A stretch of 64,000 nt of DNA from Phlegmacium glaucopus (GCA_015039465.1 MU130211.1:1-64000); one strand, 5' to 3'; positions 34,132 through 45,504 are shown, counted from the stretch's first letter. Program-made: numbers and translations. Notes: generated by a model not told the origin, from the letters alone.

Positions 34132-34271
34132 AGGGTAGTTCAAAGTTGGCTGCATTCACCATAGCATTTCGCTTTCACGCTTTTGATGTAGTTATATAAT
34201 CATATTTTGAAGTCCGCTGTGTCACAAGCAATTCATCGAGATATTGCGATCTTCAATCGTCATTGAAACAA

Positions 34272-35570
34272 ATGCCACCACTCTCAGTACATGATGACCT
34301 TCTGAACCAATACATCCTATCAATGCTTATGTGTCAAATTTTTACACCTATGGACCAACAAACACTTGAACATAGACGAAGGGAAAATGATCTTGACATT
34401 AACACTCTCCTCTCCATCCTCCTCACACATTATCCAAATGGACGTCCAACTGTTCCAAGGCTCGGAAATATGCAGCTTGTCTGGGACTTTGCAGAGAACC
34501 CTGCAAATCACCACCACTTTATTAGCATGCTCCGTGTTACTCCCATTGTTTTTCAAACCATCCTGACCTTGATTGAGGAACATCCTGTCTTCACAAACAA
34601 CTCAAACAATGCTCAAACACCTGTTGAACAGCAACTAGCCATTACCCTTTTTTGAATGGGGCGATATGGCAATGGAGCTTCTGTGGAGAATATAGCACGA
34701 CAAGCTGGCTGTTCTGAGGGTTCTGTTGAGAATTACACAGACAGGTATTTTGTGGCAATTGAATCCCTTCATGACCTCTTTGTACGAAGGTTAACCTCAG
34801 CTGAGAAGGAGGTAGAGAAGAAATGGGTAGATGAGCATATTGGCTTCCGAGGAAAGATGCGAGAGGGTTGGGTAATGTATGATGGGACCATCATTGTACT
34901 CTACAAAATACCAGGACTCAATGGTGATGCATATTATACAAGGAAAGGAAACTATGGTCTTAATGCACAAGTGAGTCTTTTGCTTATATGTTTCCAACAT
35001 CAGTTAAAACTTGCACAGATTGGAAACACACCCTCAAATCTGCAAATTGTTGACTACTCACATGGGATGACTGGCTCAGCTCATGATGCAACAGCCTTTG
35101 AACATACTACAGCTGCAAAATATCCAGACTGGTTTTTTGATGGGGAGGAATTTGCCTGGGCTGATTCTGCATATGCTGTCAATTCTCATACAATCCCAGT
35201 TCACAAGAAACCAGCTTCTGATGATCCTGCAAATTCTTTATTTGACAAGGTTGTTGCTCACCTTCATGTACGGTCAGAGCATTGCATGGGTGCTTTGAAA
35301 GGTCAATTCCAATGTCTTCGTGGCCTCTGAGTTAATATCCAATCAAAACAGGACCACCATGCAGCATGCCGCTAGATTACAATAGCTATTATCCTTCATA
35401 ACCTCATCATTGATGTTGAGGGTTCAAAATCTGCAGCCCACTTTGGAGGGGAACACAGCCATACAGAAGATGATGAAGACTGTGGGGTTCAAGATACTCT
35501 GATGGATGGGGAAGATGAGACAAAAAGAAAAGAACTTGTTGCAGAATTGATGGCATTCAGAGAGATGTAA
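34272..35570 (+). pseudogene. Harbinger-type DDE transposase with three nonsense changes
   Basis: The N-terminal part includes LVWDFAENPANHHHFISML and TPVEQQLAITLF. After a TGA the frame resumes MGRYGNGASVENIARQAGCS. Catalytic strings are EGWVMYDGTIIVLY (first Asp), then after a 49-bp intron (34970-35018) DYSHGMTGSAHDATAF (second) and EEFAWADSAYAVN (third acid). The end contains IIIDVEG-like residues and MAFREM. Stops fall where homologous frames need Arg (CGA to TGA, 34653 and ~35328) and Trp (TGG to TAG, ~35371). Otherwise the gene is intact, so the element was active fairly recently. Confidence 0.85.
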
Positions 35571-35694
35571 CATCATTTAGCTCAGTGGGTATCTATGGAA
35601 TGAAGAGCAATAAATGTAATAAGGATCAGTGAATATAATATTGGTTGTAAATATTAAGGAGAGAAGGAGAGAAATTAAGAGAGGGAAAGATTAT

Positions 35695-36996
35695 CAATCA
35701 GCGGCATAAAAATCTGAATCATCCCAATCAGGTGAAAACTGACGAGTATCCTGACATTTTGCAGGACAGCTACCTCCATCAAGTTCTGCAATCTTCTCCA
35801 GATACTGCTCCTTATCCACAAGCCCAAGCTTAAATTATTCAAGAACATGAGCTTGTTTCTGGATGAGCAGCTTCTCCTTCATCTCATCATTCCACATCTT
35901 GGTATTCTTCCTATCAAAAATTTCATTTAGTGGGATAAGAAGCAACAGAGAGAGGAACATACTCTTGCAACTCAATAAGAGTATCAAGTAAGGTCTGTTT
36001 CTGTGGCACCATCTCAATATATGAATGAACCTTTTCAATAGCCTCCCGTGAAACTCCTGATGACTTAGGAGCATGCCTGGCAGAAGAATCAAGAGGCAGT
36101 ACTAAGGTGGCAGGTGTTGATAGCAAAAGATCTGGAGTCTCATTGATGACAGCCTGTGTGACATCTGTCCCAAATGTGCGAGAGGGAGAACAAGCAGGGG
36201 TAGAATGAGCTGGGGTAGAAGGAGGAGGCCCATTAGTTGGAACCACAGTGTTTGTTGCATGGCTGGTAGGTGCATCATCTGGAGACTGGTACCAGACCGT
36301 CTTCTGACCCTGAGGACCGAGAGCAGTGGTTATTACAATCGGGGTCACTTTGGGACACGATGCAAATATCCTGTGCAAACGTGGGAAGAACTTAAAGTCT
36401 TTTTCTATTTGTTCTATTAGAAGAGACATCAGATTGAAAATTAATGAACCAAGAAAATATGTGCACCAAAGGTTGACAGCGTCTCCAGGAGTTGATTCAT
36501 CTGGGCCCAAACCAGGAATGTAGTATTTCAGGCGCTCATCTTGTGAACTTTCATCCTCTAGTCCACCACCAGTTTGTTGAAGACGAGCGGCATGTTTCTG
36601 GTACATTTTCATGAGCCTTTTGTTAATAAATAAATTGTAGTACATTAAAAGTGAAATATAGAGTGATGACACACCTTTCAAGTTGTCCTTTCAACCGGTT
36701 AGCAACCATAGTTCCATCCACAGCAAAGAGTTCCGGCAGGATTACTTGCGCAATCTGCTTGAACATGGTTATTTTGGAGTCTCCGCTTGTGTTCTATTTT
36801 TTGGGAAGTTATACTGAGAATCAGTCAGTAAACACTCATAACACTTTTAACATACCTCCATTGTCTCCTTTTTGCCAAAGAGGACCTTATAATTGATGTC
36901 TTTCTCACATTCTGTGAGGAATGCCCAGACAAGTCGGTCGTTATCATCTCCCCAGGGAATATCCGGGATCTTGGGTTTGGTTGTTTTTGGTGGCAT
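35695..36996 (-). CDS. Harbinger-2 accessory (SANT-like) protein
   Basis: Starts at 36996 (MPPKTTKPKIPDIPWGDDN), with DRLVWAFLTECEKDINYK and VLFGKKETMEV in exon 1. After a GT-AG intron it continues IAQVILPELFAVDGTMVANR and LKGQLERL, then after a second intron KMYQKHAARLQQTGGGLED and YYIPGLGPDESTPGDAVNLW. The W..DxxLVW...KxLFGK pattern resembles SANT/Myb-like accessory proteins of PIF/Harbinger elements. A Pro/Ser/Thr-rich middle follows, then EKLLIQKQAHVLE, a stop or intron at ~35835, and a tail ending DDSDFYAAD. It may be complete only if the last junction is spliced. Confidence 0.55.
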
Positions 36997-37198
36997 ATTG
37001 GATAGAGCTATGGATAACTTATAGCTGAGTGAACAAGAATGAACACAGACAAGAGGAAGGAGACCCAACGCAACAACATGACCCAGATCCGACTGGTCAC
37101 ATTCTTGTCACACTGGACATTGAAAATATGATTATATAACTACATCAAAACATGAAAGCAAAATGCTATGGCGAATGCGGCCAACTTTGAACTACCCT

Positions 37199-39088
37199 AT
37201 TGCGCCCACATAGTACCTGTCAGGTATTCTGTTTTAAATTTTGTTCTAACATGAAGGAAAATTTTCCTACCGCCATTTTGTTGCAATTTGGTTGTAGTCA
37301 TGCAGAGTTGTTAAGTCTTGATTCAGATGAAGAATCTGATACAGAGGAAACTGATGTCCCAGGAGATGAGGAAAGTGTTGGAATATTCTAGAACTATTGT
37401 GTGCTAGTCGTGCCATATTGCATCATAATTGCATAGTCGGTACACTGACCAATAGCGGTATTCTCTCAATGTTTGTACTACAAGTATTTACTCTGTGTAG
37501 ATAGGTATTTAAGCACATCAATAAGGAGGGGACTCCTTATCAGTGTGAACCAATACTATTGTGTACCCCCACCCTCGCACAGTGCCTAAGCCTAGCTTAA
37601 GTCATCTTGCAAGTCTAGTTCTTCATGCCGACACCAAAACCCAACAGAAAGTACTTGTGCAGAGGGAGATGTGGATGAAAGGGGCCAAATAATACCAAAG
37701 CCTTGCTGATGTCTGAGGAGGTTCAAGGTTACATGGGAGAAGCAGCAGCTGTCAACAATGAACTAATTTCAAACATCACAGAAGTGACAGAACCATGAGG
37801 ACAATGACAGTGTGAGTATTCATTACTGCTAAATTCAGAGGTTCATTGTTAGGGCAACTGTGGCACCAACTTAGTCAAGCTATCAGGGGATCCAAAGTTA
37901 ATAATATTTCAGAAGAGATATTGTTACGAACACTCATTTTTCTCTTCTTTAATTCCACTGAACACGATACTGTTTCACCTACATGCACACTATGTTCTCT
38001 TTTCATTTCTGTTTACATATGTTCACCTTGCTATTTTCATTGTTTCATCAACATGTGTATGACTCATTCTTTACATGAGAACAACTCACGCTGCACACGA
38101 CTCATACATTTACTATAAATATCATATTTACTCTGTACTGATTCCTTAGCTAGTTCTTGAGAATCATACTTACTTTCCTCTCTGAATCTTCCTCAAACTC
38201 TTAAGACAATTCCTTGAGACGATTCTCTTGGTACTCTTTTGAGCTCATTGAACTGATGAATCTATCTTTATACAACTGTCTATAGTCAGAGTTGTCTGAA
38301 CTGTTTGAAGTTGTAACAAACATCTACAAGTGACTCACCTAGAAGGGGATTCAAAGAGGAAAGGATGGGATCCCTGCTAGGCTAAGGGGTATTTAAGTAC
38401 TAATATGGACATAATAGAGATATAAAATAAATAAAGGAATGATACAATAATAATTAATTAATTAAAAGGTGGTGTGATGTGAAAAATAAAAATAAAAGAC
38501 AGAGTATAACTGGAGTTACAGAGTGGCAGGGTAAACCGGTGACAGAATCCAAATCCAATGGAAGATGGAGTTTGTTGGAAAGGCAGGATGTATAGTTCTG
38601 AGGTTGAGGTTTGGTTTGAAATTGGTGTCCCCTAACAGTACTCTGTATGAGTGCTTCCCTTGAATCTGGAATTACTCTTCCTTCATCAAACTCCAAGACT
38701 TTTCCATATCATTCCGGCTCTTCCAACATTACTCCAAACCCAATACCACGTCTTCACCATAACAACTATTTCTTTGTCATCACTTTCCCGCTATCAGTCA
38801 GCACACCTGCTACAAATTATTCACCCAAGAATGCAGGACCTTCCAGGAGCAGAACACAGCACTTTATATTGATCTTTTATATTTCAGTTGCTATTCCTTT
38901 TATTATTTAAGTACTCAAAGCTCGTATGAATTCCTCAGTTTCAAATACCAACTTAGTCTCCTCCTCTTGTGTGTCCTCTAAGTCACTGAGGCTTCTATTT
39001 ATTCCTTTCTCTTCCGGTTCTGAAATCAGGACACTATAGGAGCTGGGCAGCACAGCATATATGCTGAGGCCAAAGTCCTTTCCATTAC
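37199..39088. other. Transposon-derived interval with LTR-like start
   Basis: No intact gene. A short acidic reading frame ends SDEESDTEETDVPGDEESVG (37320-37390), reminiscent of a transposase tail. At 37377 a segment opens TGTTGGAATATTCTAG and contains 'catattgcatcataattgcat', resembling the start of the solo LTR family at 40786-41043 read on the other strand; its other end and target duplication were not found. The rest is AT-rich and unassigned. Confidence 0.4.
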
Positions 39089-39424
39089 TTGTTCCAGTTC
39101 CATTCCGTCTGTTCCAGAATTACTCTGACATTATCCCTTTGTCTAAACTTAACAGTTTCAAGTGAATGCGTGTTCTCATCAGCCAGTATCACATTGAGCA
39201 AGTGTCGTAATCAGCTCCAAGGTGATATTGTAGAAGCCCTGCAGTTCTTGAAGTGTGCTTTCTGCTGTGATCTTATATTCCATGAGGTATATGCAGTTAA
39301 GGAGGAGGAGACTTTATTAGACCATGATGGGGGTGCTGGTACAGCCTCCAAAGATGATGGGGTGTCTTGGGAGGAGTTATTCATTGAGTCTAGTGATATT
39401 TCCGAGTCTGATATAGAGGTGTAG
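39089..39424 (+). pseudogene. hAT transposase C-terminal remnant
   Basis: The frame contains SSECVFSSASITLSKCRNQL followed by GDIVEALQFLKCAF and an acidic tail. This is the Dimer_Tnp_hAT signature (ERxFSxxxxxxxxxRNxLxxxxxEALxxLK). No catalytic region was recognised upstream. It may belong to the hAT element whose terminal sequences appear at 39460-40656. Confidence 0.65.
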
Positions 39425-39459
39425 TATAATTGTCGGCTCATTTTCTATTTTATGTATAA

Positions 39460-40656
39460 AAGCTGTGGCCTGAGCCCAAGCCAAGCCCAAGCCCTACATA
39501 CATCAGGAAAAATGACTTGTGCCCTAGGCTGTCCTGAAATGTCCTGGGGTGCCCCAGGCAGCTCAGGGTGCTCAGGTCAAGAGGTCGCCCCGGGGTGCAA
39601 GTTACCTATGTATGAAAAGTCTTAGGCTGTCCTGGGGCAACCTGAGGCAACCTGAGAGCGTCCTGAGGCAACCTGAGAGCGTCCTGAGGCAACCTGAGAG
39701 CGTCCTGAGGCAACCTGAGAGCGTCCTGAGGCAACCTGAGGCATCCTGAGGCAACCTGAGAGCGTCCTGAGGCAAACCTGAGGCAACCTGAGAGCGTCCT
39801 GAGGCAACCTGAGGCAACCTGAGACCTGAGGCAACCTGAGAGCATCCTGAGGCAGCCTTAGTCCCTTTGGATCTGATGCTAGAAAACATATATAAACCAG
39901 ATATTTGAGTGGTCTCACACAACAGAATAATAATAATAACAATAAAATTATATTCAATTATTCTAAACATCATATATAGTACTAGTAATAAAATAATAAT
40001 AAAATAGTGATACATAAATATACTAGTATAATACTGGGGAAGTAGGAAATAAGAAAACAAAATTGTGGGTGGTTTATATATCTTTTGGATGGCGCACAGA
40101 CCATTGGTCACATGATCACAGATAAGCATGATTTCAAGCATATGGTGCTGGGTCAGGGTAGATTACATAAATTCCAAAAAAGGAAATTTTTTAAAGATGG
40201 TAGAGAATTGTTTTAGGACCCTGAATATGTTTCAATTATATTAATAGCAGCTTTGCTTATTGAGAAAACTGCAAAATACTTTTTTGGACGCAGCGGTTAA
40301 AGATTTTCTAGCAAAATTCATAAATTCTAAGGGACTCCCAGGGCCTCCTGATGTGATTTGGTCCAGATGGTCAATGCACCAGGATACACTAAAGGAGTCC
40401 TGAGAAAATGGGTGACACTCAAAATTTTACCTGTGCTGCTCTAGGATGTCCTGGGGTGTCCTGGGGTGTCCTGGGATGTCCTGAGTAGTGATGTGATACT
40501 AACAAATTACCCAAGGCTACCTAGGGCCAAAATCATTTTTCCTGATGTACACTTGGCCTACAGCTTGGGCTTGACCTTTCCCCAAGCCCAAGCCCTTGAA
40601 AGCCAGGCCCAGGCCATGGTATCCAGGCCAAGCTGAGCCTTAACATCACTAATTGT
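39460..40656. mobile_element. hAT-type terminal region enclosing the minisatellite
   Basis: Inverted words lie near both sides: GGCCTGAGCCCAAGCC and CATCAGGAAAAATGA on the left (39468-39515), and their complements TCATTTTTCCTGATG and AAGCCCAAGCCC...GGCCCAGGCC on the right (40528-40620). The right end closes CATCACTA (40649-40656), the complement of the TAGTGATG start of the hAT MITE at 30004. A matching left terminus and target duplication were not found, so borders are uncertain. Confidence 0.45.
39629..39860. repeat. Minisatellite, 21-bp unit, about 11 copies
   Basis: Tandem units of GTCCTGAGGCAACCTGAGAGC with partial units (CCTGAGGCAA) interspersed. The flanking 39480-39625 and 40440-40650 sequences contain related motifs (CCTGGGGTGTC, GCCCAAGCC). 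The unit keeps all frames open on the minus strand, which produces spurious ORFs. Confidence 0.9.
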
Positions 40657-40785
40657 AACTTTAAATATAGAGTGATTCCAGTTGGTCCGGTAAAGATTTA
40701 TGAAGCCCCATTTTCATTAACCATTTTTTGAGTTGTCACATTTGCTGTATCATCCTGACTTTGATGCATATTTCAATCCAGAACA

Positions 40786-41043
40786 TGTTGGAATTTGGAT
40801 GTCGGTTTATAGATCACATTACAGAGGATGATTAAGAAACTTAGTCAATAAGCTCTGTGTAGGTGAATACCCAGTGAATTGGTATAAACCAATGAGGTTT
40901 CACCTCAATTGGTTGTACTACTTATACACATTCAATTGTGGCTATGTAGCTATGAGAGATTTACACTATAGGTTAGGTATTCAGTACTAATGACAATGCA
41001 ACTATGATGCAATATGATGTGATTGGCACAAAATATTTCAACA
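40786..41043 (-). mobile_element. Solo LTR (258 bp)
   Basis: Bounded by TGTTGGAATT and ATTTCAACA (TG...CA termini with a short TGTTG/CAACA inverted repeat) and flanked by GAACA/GAACG. It interrupts a copy of the epoxide hydrolase promoter region. Without the insert, 40680-40785 and 41044-41100 continue the sequence seen at 26000-26130. No internal retrotransposon sequence remains. Confidence 0.7.
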
Positions 41044-41110
41044 GAACGGGCCCTAAGTTCCAACCTCATCTCAACTCTGATTTTTGCTATAACTCACTAT
41101 GACAAAAAAT

Positions 41111-41510
41111 CAAGGGGGCACTGGCATCTGAATTCTGGACCAGGGGTTTGTTAGTTAGTCCAGCCACAGACCTGAAAGAAAAAATAAATTTGGACCTCTG
41201 ATTTTTCATCCGAATTTGATCATTATTTTAATAAATATGAGCTCTAACATACTGTAAATAACTATAATACATAATTCCTACTATGTTGTCAGTGGTATGG
41301 ATGTGTTGGAATGGTTTTGTGAAATGTGATGGCTGAATTGATGTGCCATCATATACATCTAAATTTAGAAATAATTGTAATATTTAAATAATTATGTAAA
41401 ATTACCATATATAGACATAACTTGCTTATGTTAGTTAGTTAGTCCAGCCAGAAAGCCCTTAACAAAAAAATTGACACCAGGTATTTTTTTCTGATCCTGG
41501 TGCCCCCTTG
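41111..41510. mobile_element. hAT-type MITE (400 bp, TSD CAAAAAAT)
   Basis: Begins CAAGGGGGCACTGG and ends CCTGGTGCCCCCTTG. An exact 8-bp duplication CAAAAAAT lies at 41103-41110 and 41511-41518. Internal AT-rich sequence has a second inverted pair ('gttagttagtccagcca'). There is no coding capacity. Confidence 0.85.
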
Positions 41511-41599
41511 CAAAAAATCGGAGTTGGCTGATGTACAAACATTTTACCCTATTCACAAAAATAATAAAGTTCATCAGATTTCAGTTCTTAATTTGGCAT

Positions 41600-41990
41600 G
41601 GGTGCCGATGTATGATGATTGGACCGTCGCCTTCAGCACGGCAGATCCGAGTTCTGTTGGAGAGCTCACATATCTGCATATCCATTACAATGCCAAGACT
41701 TTTATTGTAATGCTGATACAGGGGCATGCAGTTGTGGGTGGATAGGGTTGTTCGTGTTCCTCCAAGCTTTCTAACTGAATTCCTATGTAGCGCTCTGTAG
41801 ATGATGCCTGTTAGCTTCGAGACATTTGTGGATCTTTGGTTCGACGGGCTGGCACTTCTGCTGAGTTTGAAATACAATTGCCTTCGCAGTGCGAAGTCCG
41901 AGGTCCGAGGATTATTCAGAAGCCGACCGGCTAAACCCGCATGAATAGATGCCCGTTCGATTTTGTGGGCCCAGGCCAGCCCCCTACCCA
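41600..41990. repeat. Dispersed repeat with terminal hairpin, copy 3
   Basis: Related to 3745-4205 and 6333-6745 over most of its length, including 'cagatccgagttctgt', 'gcagttgtgggtggat' and 'agaagccgaccggctaaacc'. The right end stops at 'gggcccaggcc'. The hairpin part reappears separately at 44079-44120 after an intervening hAT-type element (42122-43920), with the perfect stem CCGAGTTCTCA-ATAC-TGAGAACTCGG (44093-44118). Confidence 0.65.
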
Positions 41991-42371
41991 TCCGTCGTTT
42001 CGAGGTTTACAAAAAAAAAGAGCTTCATGAGAAATTAAGGTTTTAGATGACAAATATGATCATTGATCTAATCATTTATTTCAAATAACGCAACTCTTAT
42101 TTTTTTGTACCCCTCTACGATTGGTGGTGGGCAATCTCTATTACAGATTTGGCATTGTTACGTCACGTCACATTGCCAAATGCGTGACAAGGTGTGAAAC
42201 ACTTGAAACATAGCTTGCTCACTGAGTTCTGCATCATCCGGGATGTTTTTTTTTGTATGATAAATGTATTATAGCATCATAGGAATATATAGTGAATTAA
42301 TTTTGATCATAAAAGTGGTAATTATGTGGTCTCTTGAGGTGGCTGTGCTTTCTTTGTCTGATGGACTGAAA

Positions 42372-43401
42372 CTTCCAGGTAATATAACACTTCAATTATT
42401 CATTTCTGCAACATGTTTTGGTGATGTAAAATTCTCTACTATGTATTTTAAATATTTCTCAGCAGTTATTTTATTTTATTGCACACTCAGGACCTTACAA
42501 ATGAGCAATTTCTACCCAGATACCTGCCAAAATGCCATTTTTGCAACTTCCAGCCAATGGAACACTTCAGAAACTGGTTTATGTAACTTGTCTTGGTGAT
42601 GTGAAATGTTCTAATATGTATTTTAAATATTTCTCAGCAATTATTTTATTTTATTTTACACCCAGACCCTTATAAATGATCAGTTTCCACCCAAATTCCT
42701 GCTAAAATGCAGTGTTGGCAACTTCTAGCCTATAGAACACATCTAAAACTGGTTTCTGTAGCTCATATTACTGACACAAAATAGTATAATGTGCATTATT
42801 AACATCTCTCAGGAGTTAGAATTTTTTATTTCACACTCAAGCCCTTAAAAATAAGTGAACTACTGCCAATTCCAATCCAAATTTGAAACTTCCAGCCTAT
42901 AGAACTGTTCATAAACTGGTCTTTGTAGCTCTTCCTGTGACAAAAAATTATCTATGGTGTGTCAAAAATATTCCTCAAGAATTTTATTATTTTATTTCAC
43001 ACTTATAATCCTACAATTAAGCAAACCCCACCCAGATCCCTGCTAAATTGCAATTTTTGAGACATCCAGCCTGTAAAACTCTTCAGAAACTGGGTTCTGC
43101 AACTTATCATAGTGACAAAAAATTCTCTACCATATATTCTCACCATTTCTCAGGTGTTATATTTTTAAATTCTGCTCCCAACCCCCCACAACTGAGTGAT
43201 CTTCAGCCAATTTCATCCAATGTGTGATGTTTGAGACTTCCAACCTATAGAACTCTTCATAAACTGGTTACTGTAACTAATATTGGTGATAATAAATGCT
43301 CTGAAATGTATCCTAAACATTTCTCAGGAGTTTAATCTTCTGATTTTACATGTTGAGCTTGATAAAATAAGTGATATCAGCCAATGTCAGCCAAAATAAT
43401 A
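42372..43401. repeat. Tandem array, ~172-bp period, about six to seven units
   Basis: A landmark 'cttccagcctatagaac'-type string recurs at about 42372, 42549, 42722, 42889, 43063, 43238 and 43409, giving intervals of 167-177 bp. Each unit also repeats 'aaactggttt.tgtaac', 'tttctcag.a.tt' and a 'ccacccaaattcctgctaaaatgc'-type segment. Units are diverged, so the array is not young. Confidence 0.85.
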
Positions 43402-43693
43402 GCTGAAGCTTCTAAGGAATAGAACTCTTCAACAACTCATTTATGAGATTTGTTTTGGTGAGAGAATATGCTATATTTTTGACTCTGAACATTTCTCAGG
43501 GATTAGAATTTTTAATTTCATGCTCCAAGTATGAGATATTGGGTGGTAAGAGCCCATATCTCATACTTGGAGCATGAAATTAAAAATTCTAATCCCTGAG
43601 AAATGTTCAGAGTCAAGAATATAGCATATTCTCTCACCAAAACAAATCTCATAAATGAGTTGTTGAAGAGTTCTATTCCTTAGAAGCTTCAGC
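43402..43693. repeat. Large palindrome, 138-bp arms, 16-nt spacer
   Basis: Arms 43402-43539 and 43556-43693 are complementary with about one mismatch; the spacer is 'tgggtggtaagagccc'. The left arm is the last satellite unit and the right arm its inverted copy. A transcript through it would fold into a long hairpin. Confidence 0.9.
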
Positions 43694-44159
43694 CATCAAT
43701 TTGGCTGGGGAAACATGCATCCAGGAACAACCACATATATTCATAAAATTTTATCTATTGTATCTGATTCACATCCTATTTATATGGATATACATCACTC
43801 AAACTCCCCTCTGGAAGTGTTGTACAGAGGAGGAGCTCAGTGTCTCACTTTCTGCAATGTGACATACATGTGACACGTGACAAGCCAGATGTCACAGGTG
43901 ACAGGCATTGCCCACCACCACTACGATAGGGCCCTTTTATTCAATCTCTTATCATACGGCACGTTCATTAATTGGCGCGTCGAGTTTGTTTGGCTTTGAG
44001 TGGATTTGCACGTGACGGTTGAAAGTCCGAAAGGTGCGGTACGGGTTAAGCATGCTAGGTGAACACAGACCTATAGGCCCAGGTTGTAAAGACCGAGTTC
44101 TCAATACTGAGAACTCGGAACCGCCGATTGATGAGGTGTGCCGCAACTTGGCCGCAACG

Positions 44160-44292
44160 CAACCGCAACGGTTATAATGACTCAATGACTCATGAGTATT
44201 ATTGACGGACCACGGTATATGACACAGTCTGGTCACTATAAGTATTCGCTTGTTTTCAGTCCTTTCTTTGTTTCCAAACATCTTGAACTTCA
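44160..44292 (+). promoter_or_regulatory. Conserved promoter block of epoxide hydrolase 2
   Basis: Nearly identical to 26270-26405, including 'aatgactcaatgactcatga', 'ttgacggaccacggtatatg' and 'gtctggtcacta'. It joins directly to the terminal hairpin of the dispersed repeat at 44118. Confidence 0.45.
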
Positions 44293-44295
44293 CCA

Positions 44296-45504
44296 ATGAA
44301 CGACAACTCTATTCGCTCGACAACCACTCGACGGGGCTTTGTTTACTCTTACCATTACAACGCTCCTAGTGTCGAGAAACCTACCATTCTTTTCCTCCAC
44401 GGCTTTCCTTGCACCCATCGCGATTGGGCGTCGCAGATAACGAATTTCTCCAGGAAAGGATATGGTGTGATTGCTCCAGATCTCCTGGGTTATGGAGATA
44501 CTAGCGCTCCAGACGATGTGAACCAATATAAGAAATTGGATATGGCTGAAGACATCATTGATATCTTGAAGGACCTGAGCATCGAAGCAGTTATCGGTGT
44601 TGCACATGACTGGTATGTGAAACTTGTAAATTAATTTTGGACTTGGCCGATATTAGGGCAAGGGGCTGCCTCCTACTTTCGCGCCTCCTCAACACCCATG
44701 TTGATCGCTTTTTGGGCGCAGCATTCCTTGCAATCCGATACGTACCACCCCAACCCAATTTCGACTACGATGCGCAGCTCGTCGAGTTGAATAGGCTTGT
44801 TGGTTACGACGTAATTGGTTATTGGAAGTTCTTTGCAGACGACGATGCACCTGCTCTCATCGAAAAGAACGCAAGTGTTTCGTACACCTCGACGGGTCGC
44901 ACTTCTCAAAGCTTTCTCCTCTTTAGATCGATTCTTTTTATAGCCTTCTCTTTCCTAACGACCTGTCAATCTGGAAGACTGATTTAGCGCCGCTCGGCAA
45001 AGCCAGGGAGTGGATCGAACAAAACAAGCAACTTCCCAGGGCTGAATATTGCACTGCTGAGGTATGGCCAGCAGATCTCTAATCACCAATCTGTCCTGAA
45101 TTCCGTTATAGATACAGGAGGACCATAAGAAGGCTCTACTCAAGAAAGGTCTCCGGGGACCGTGTAACTGGTATAAAGGACACATCAATGGAATGAACAA
45201 TGCAGACGAAGCCTGTAAGTTAATATCCATCTCTGGATTCCGATGAAATTTTATAAGACATTCCACAGCGATTCCACCGGAGGCTTACCACATTAGCATT
45301 CCTACCTTCTTTGGTGGAGCACTGAAGGATTGTATCTGCCATCTGAAGGATTGCATCTGCACTTCGACCATGGTAAAATCAATGATGGGCAAGACTTGCT
45401 CCAATCTTGTGGTCAAAGATTTTGATACGTCCCATTGGATCATGTTGGAGGCTCCTAACGAACTCAATGAGGCATTAGGTCAATTCTTTGGTTCTCTTCA
45501 GTAG
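44296..45504 (+). CDS. Soluble epoxide hydrolase-like alpha/beta hydrolase, copy 2
   Basis: Same five-exon plan as copy 1 and nearly identical in sequence. It has LFLHGFPCTHRDW, GVAHDWG across intron 1, FYSLLFPND, GPCNWYKG and DFDTSHWIMLEAP (here with the family-typical Pro). The GC-AG second intron (aagaac|gcaagt) and the ~21-bp internal duplication (DCIC...DCIC) are shared with copy 1 but not copy 3, so copies 1 and 2 are sisters. No stop or frameshift was found in the spliced frame. It should open epoxides to vicinal diols; the substrate is unknown. Confidence 0.8.

Larger units (their letters stand above)
34132..37198. mobile_element. PIF/Harbinger element 2 (TIRs ~75 bp)
   Basis: The ends are inverted repeats starting AGGGTAGTTCAAAGTTGGC at 34132 and closing GCCAACTTTGAACTACCCT at 37198, continuing with few mismatches for about 75 bp ('gtagttatataatcatattt'). 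ATT flanks both ends (34129-34131 and 37199-37201); reading the boundary one base in would give TTA/TAT. It encodes a DDE transposase (plus strand) and an accessory protein (minus strand) in convergent orientation, the usual PIF/Harbinger plan. Confidence 0.85.
42122..43920. mobile_element. Non-autonomous hAT-type element carrying satellite array
   Basis: A perfect 14-bp inverted repeat TGGTGGTGGGCAAT bounds it (42122-42135 and complement 43907-43920). CTACGAT is duplicated at 42115-42121 and 43921-43927. Subterminal ends are rich in GTCAC/GTGAC words. It carries no transposase. Nearly all of its interior is a ~172-bp tandem array followed by a 138-bp-arm palindrome. Confidence 0.8.

Noticed and set aside
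39602..40141. Long overlapping minus-strand ORFs with repeated SGCLRTL-like peptides
   Set aside because: They arise because a 21-bp minisatellite keeps several frames open at once; no start context, splice sites or family support.
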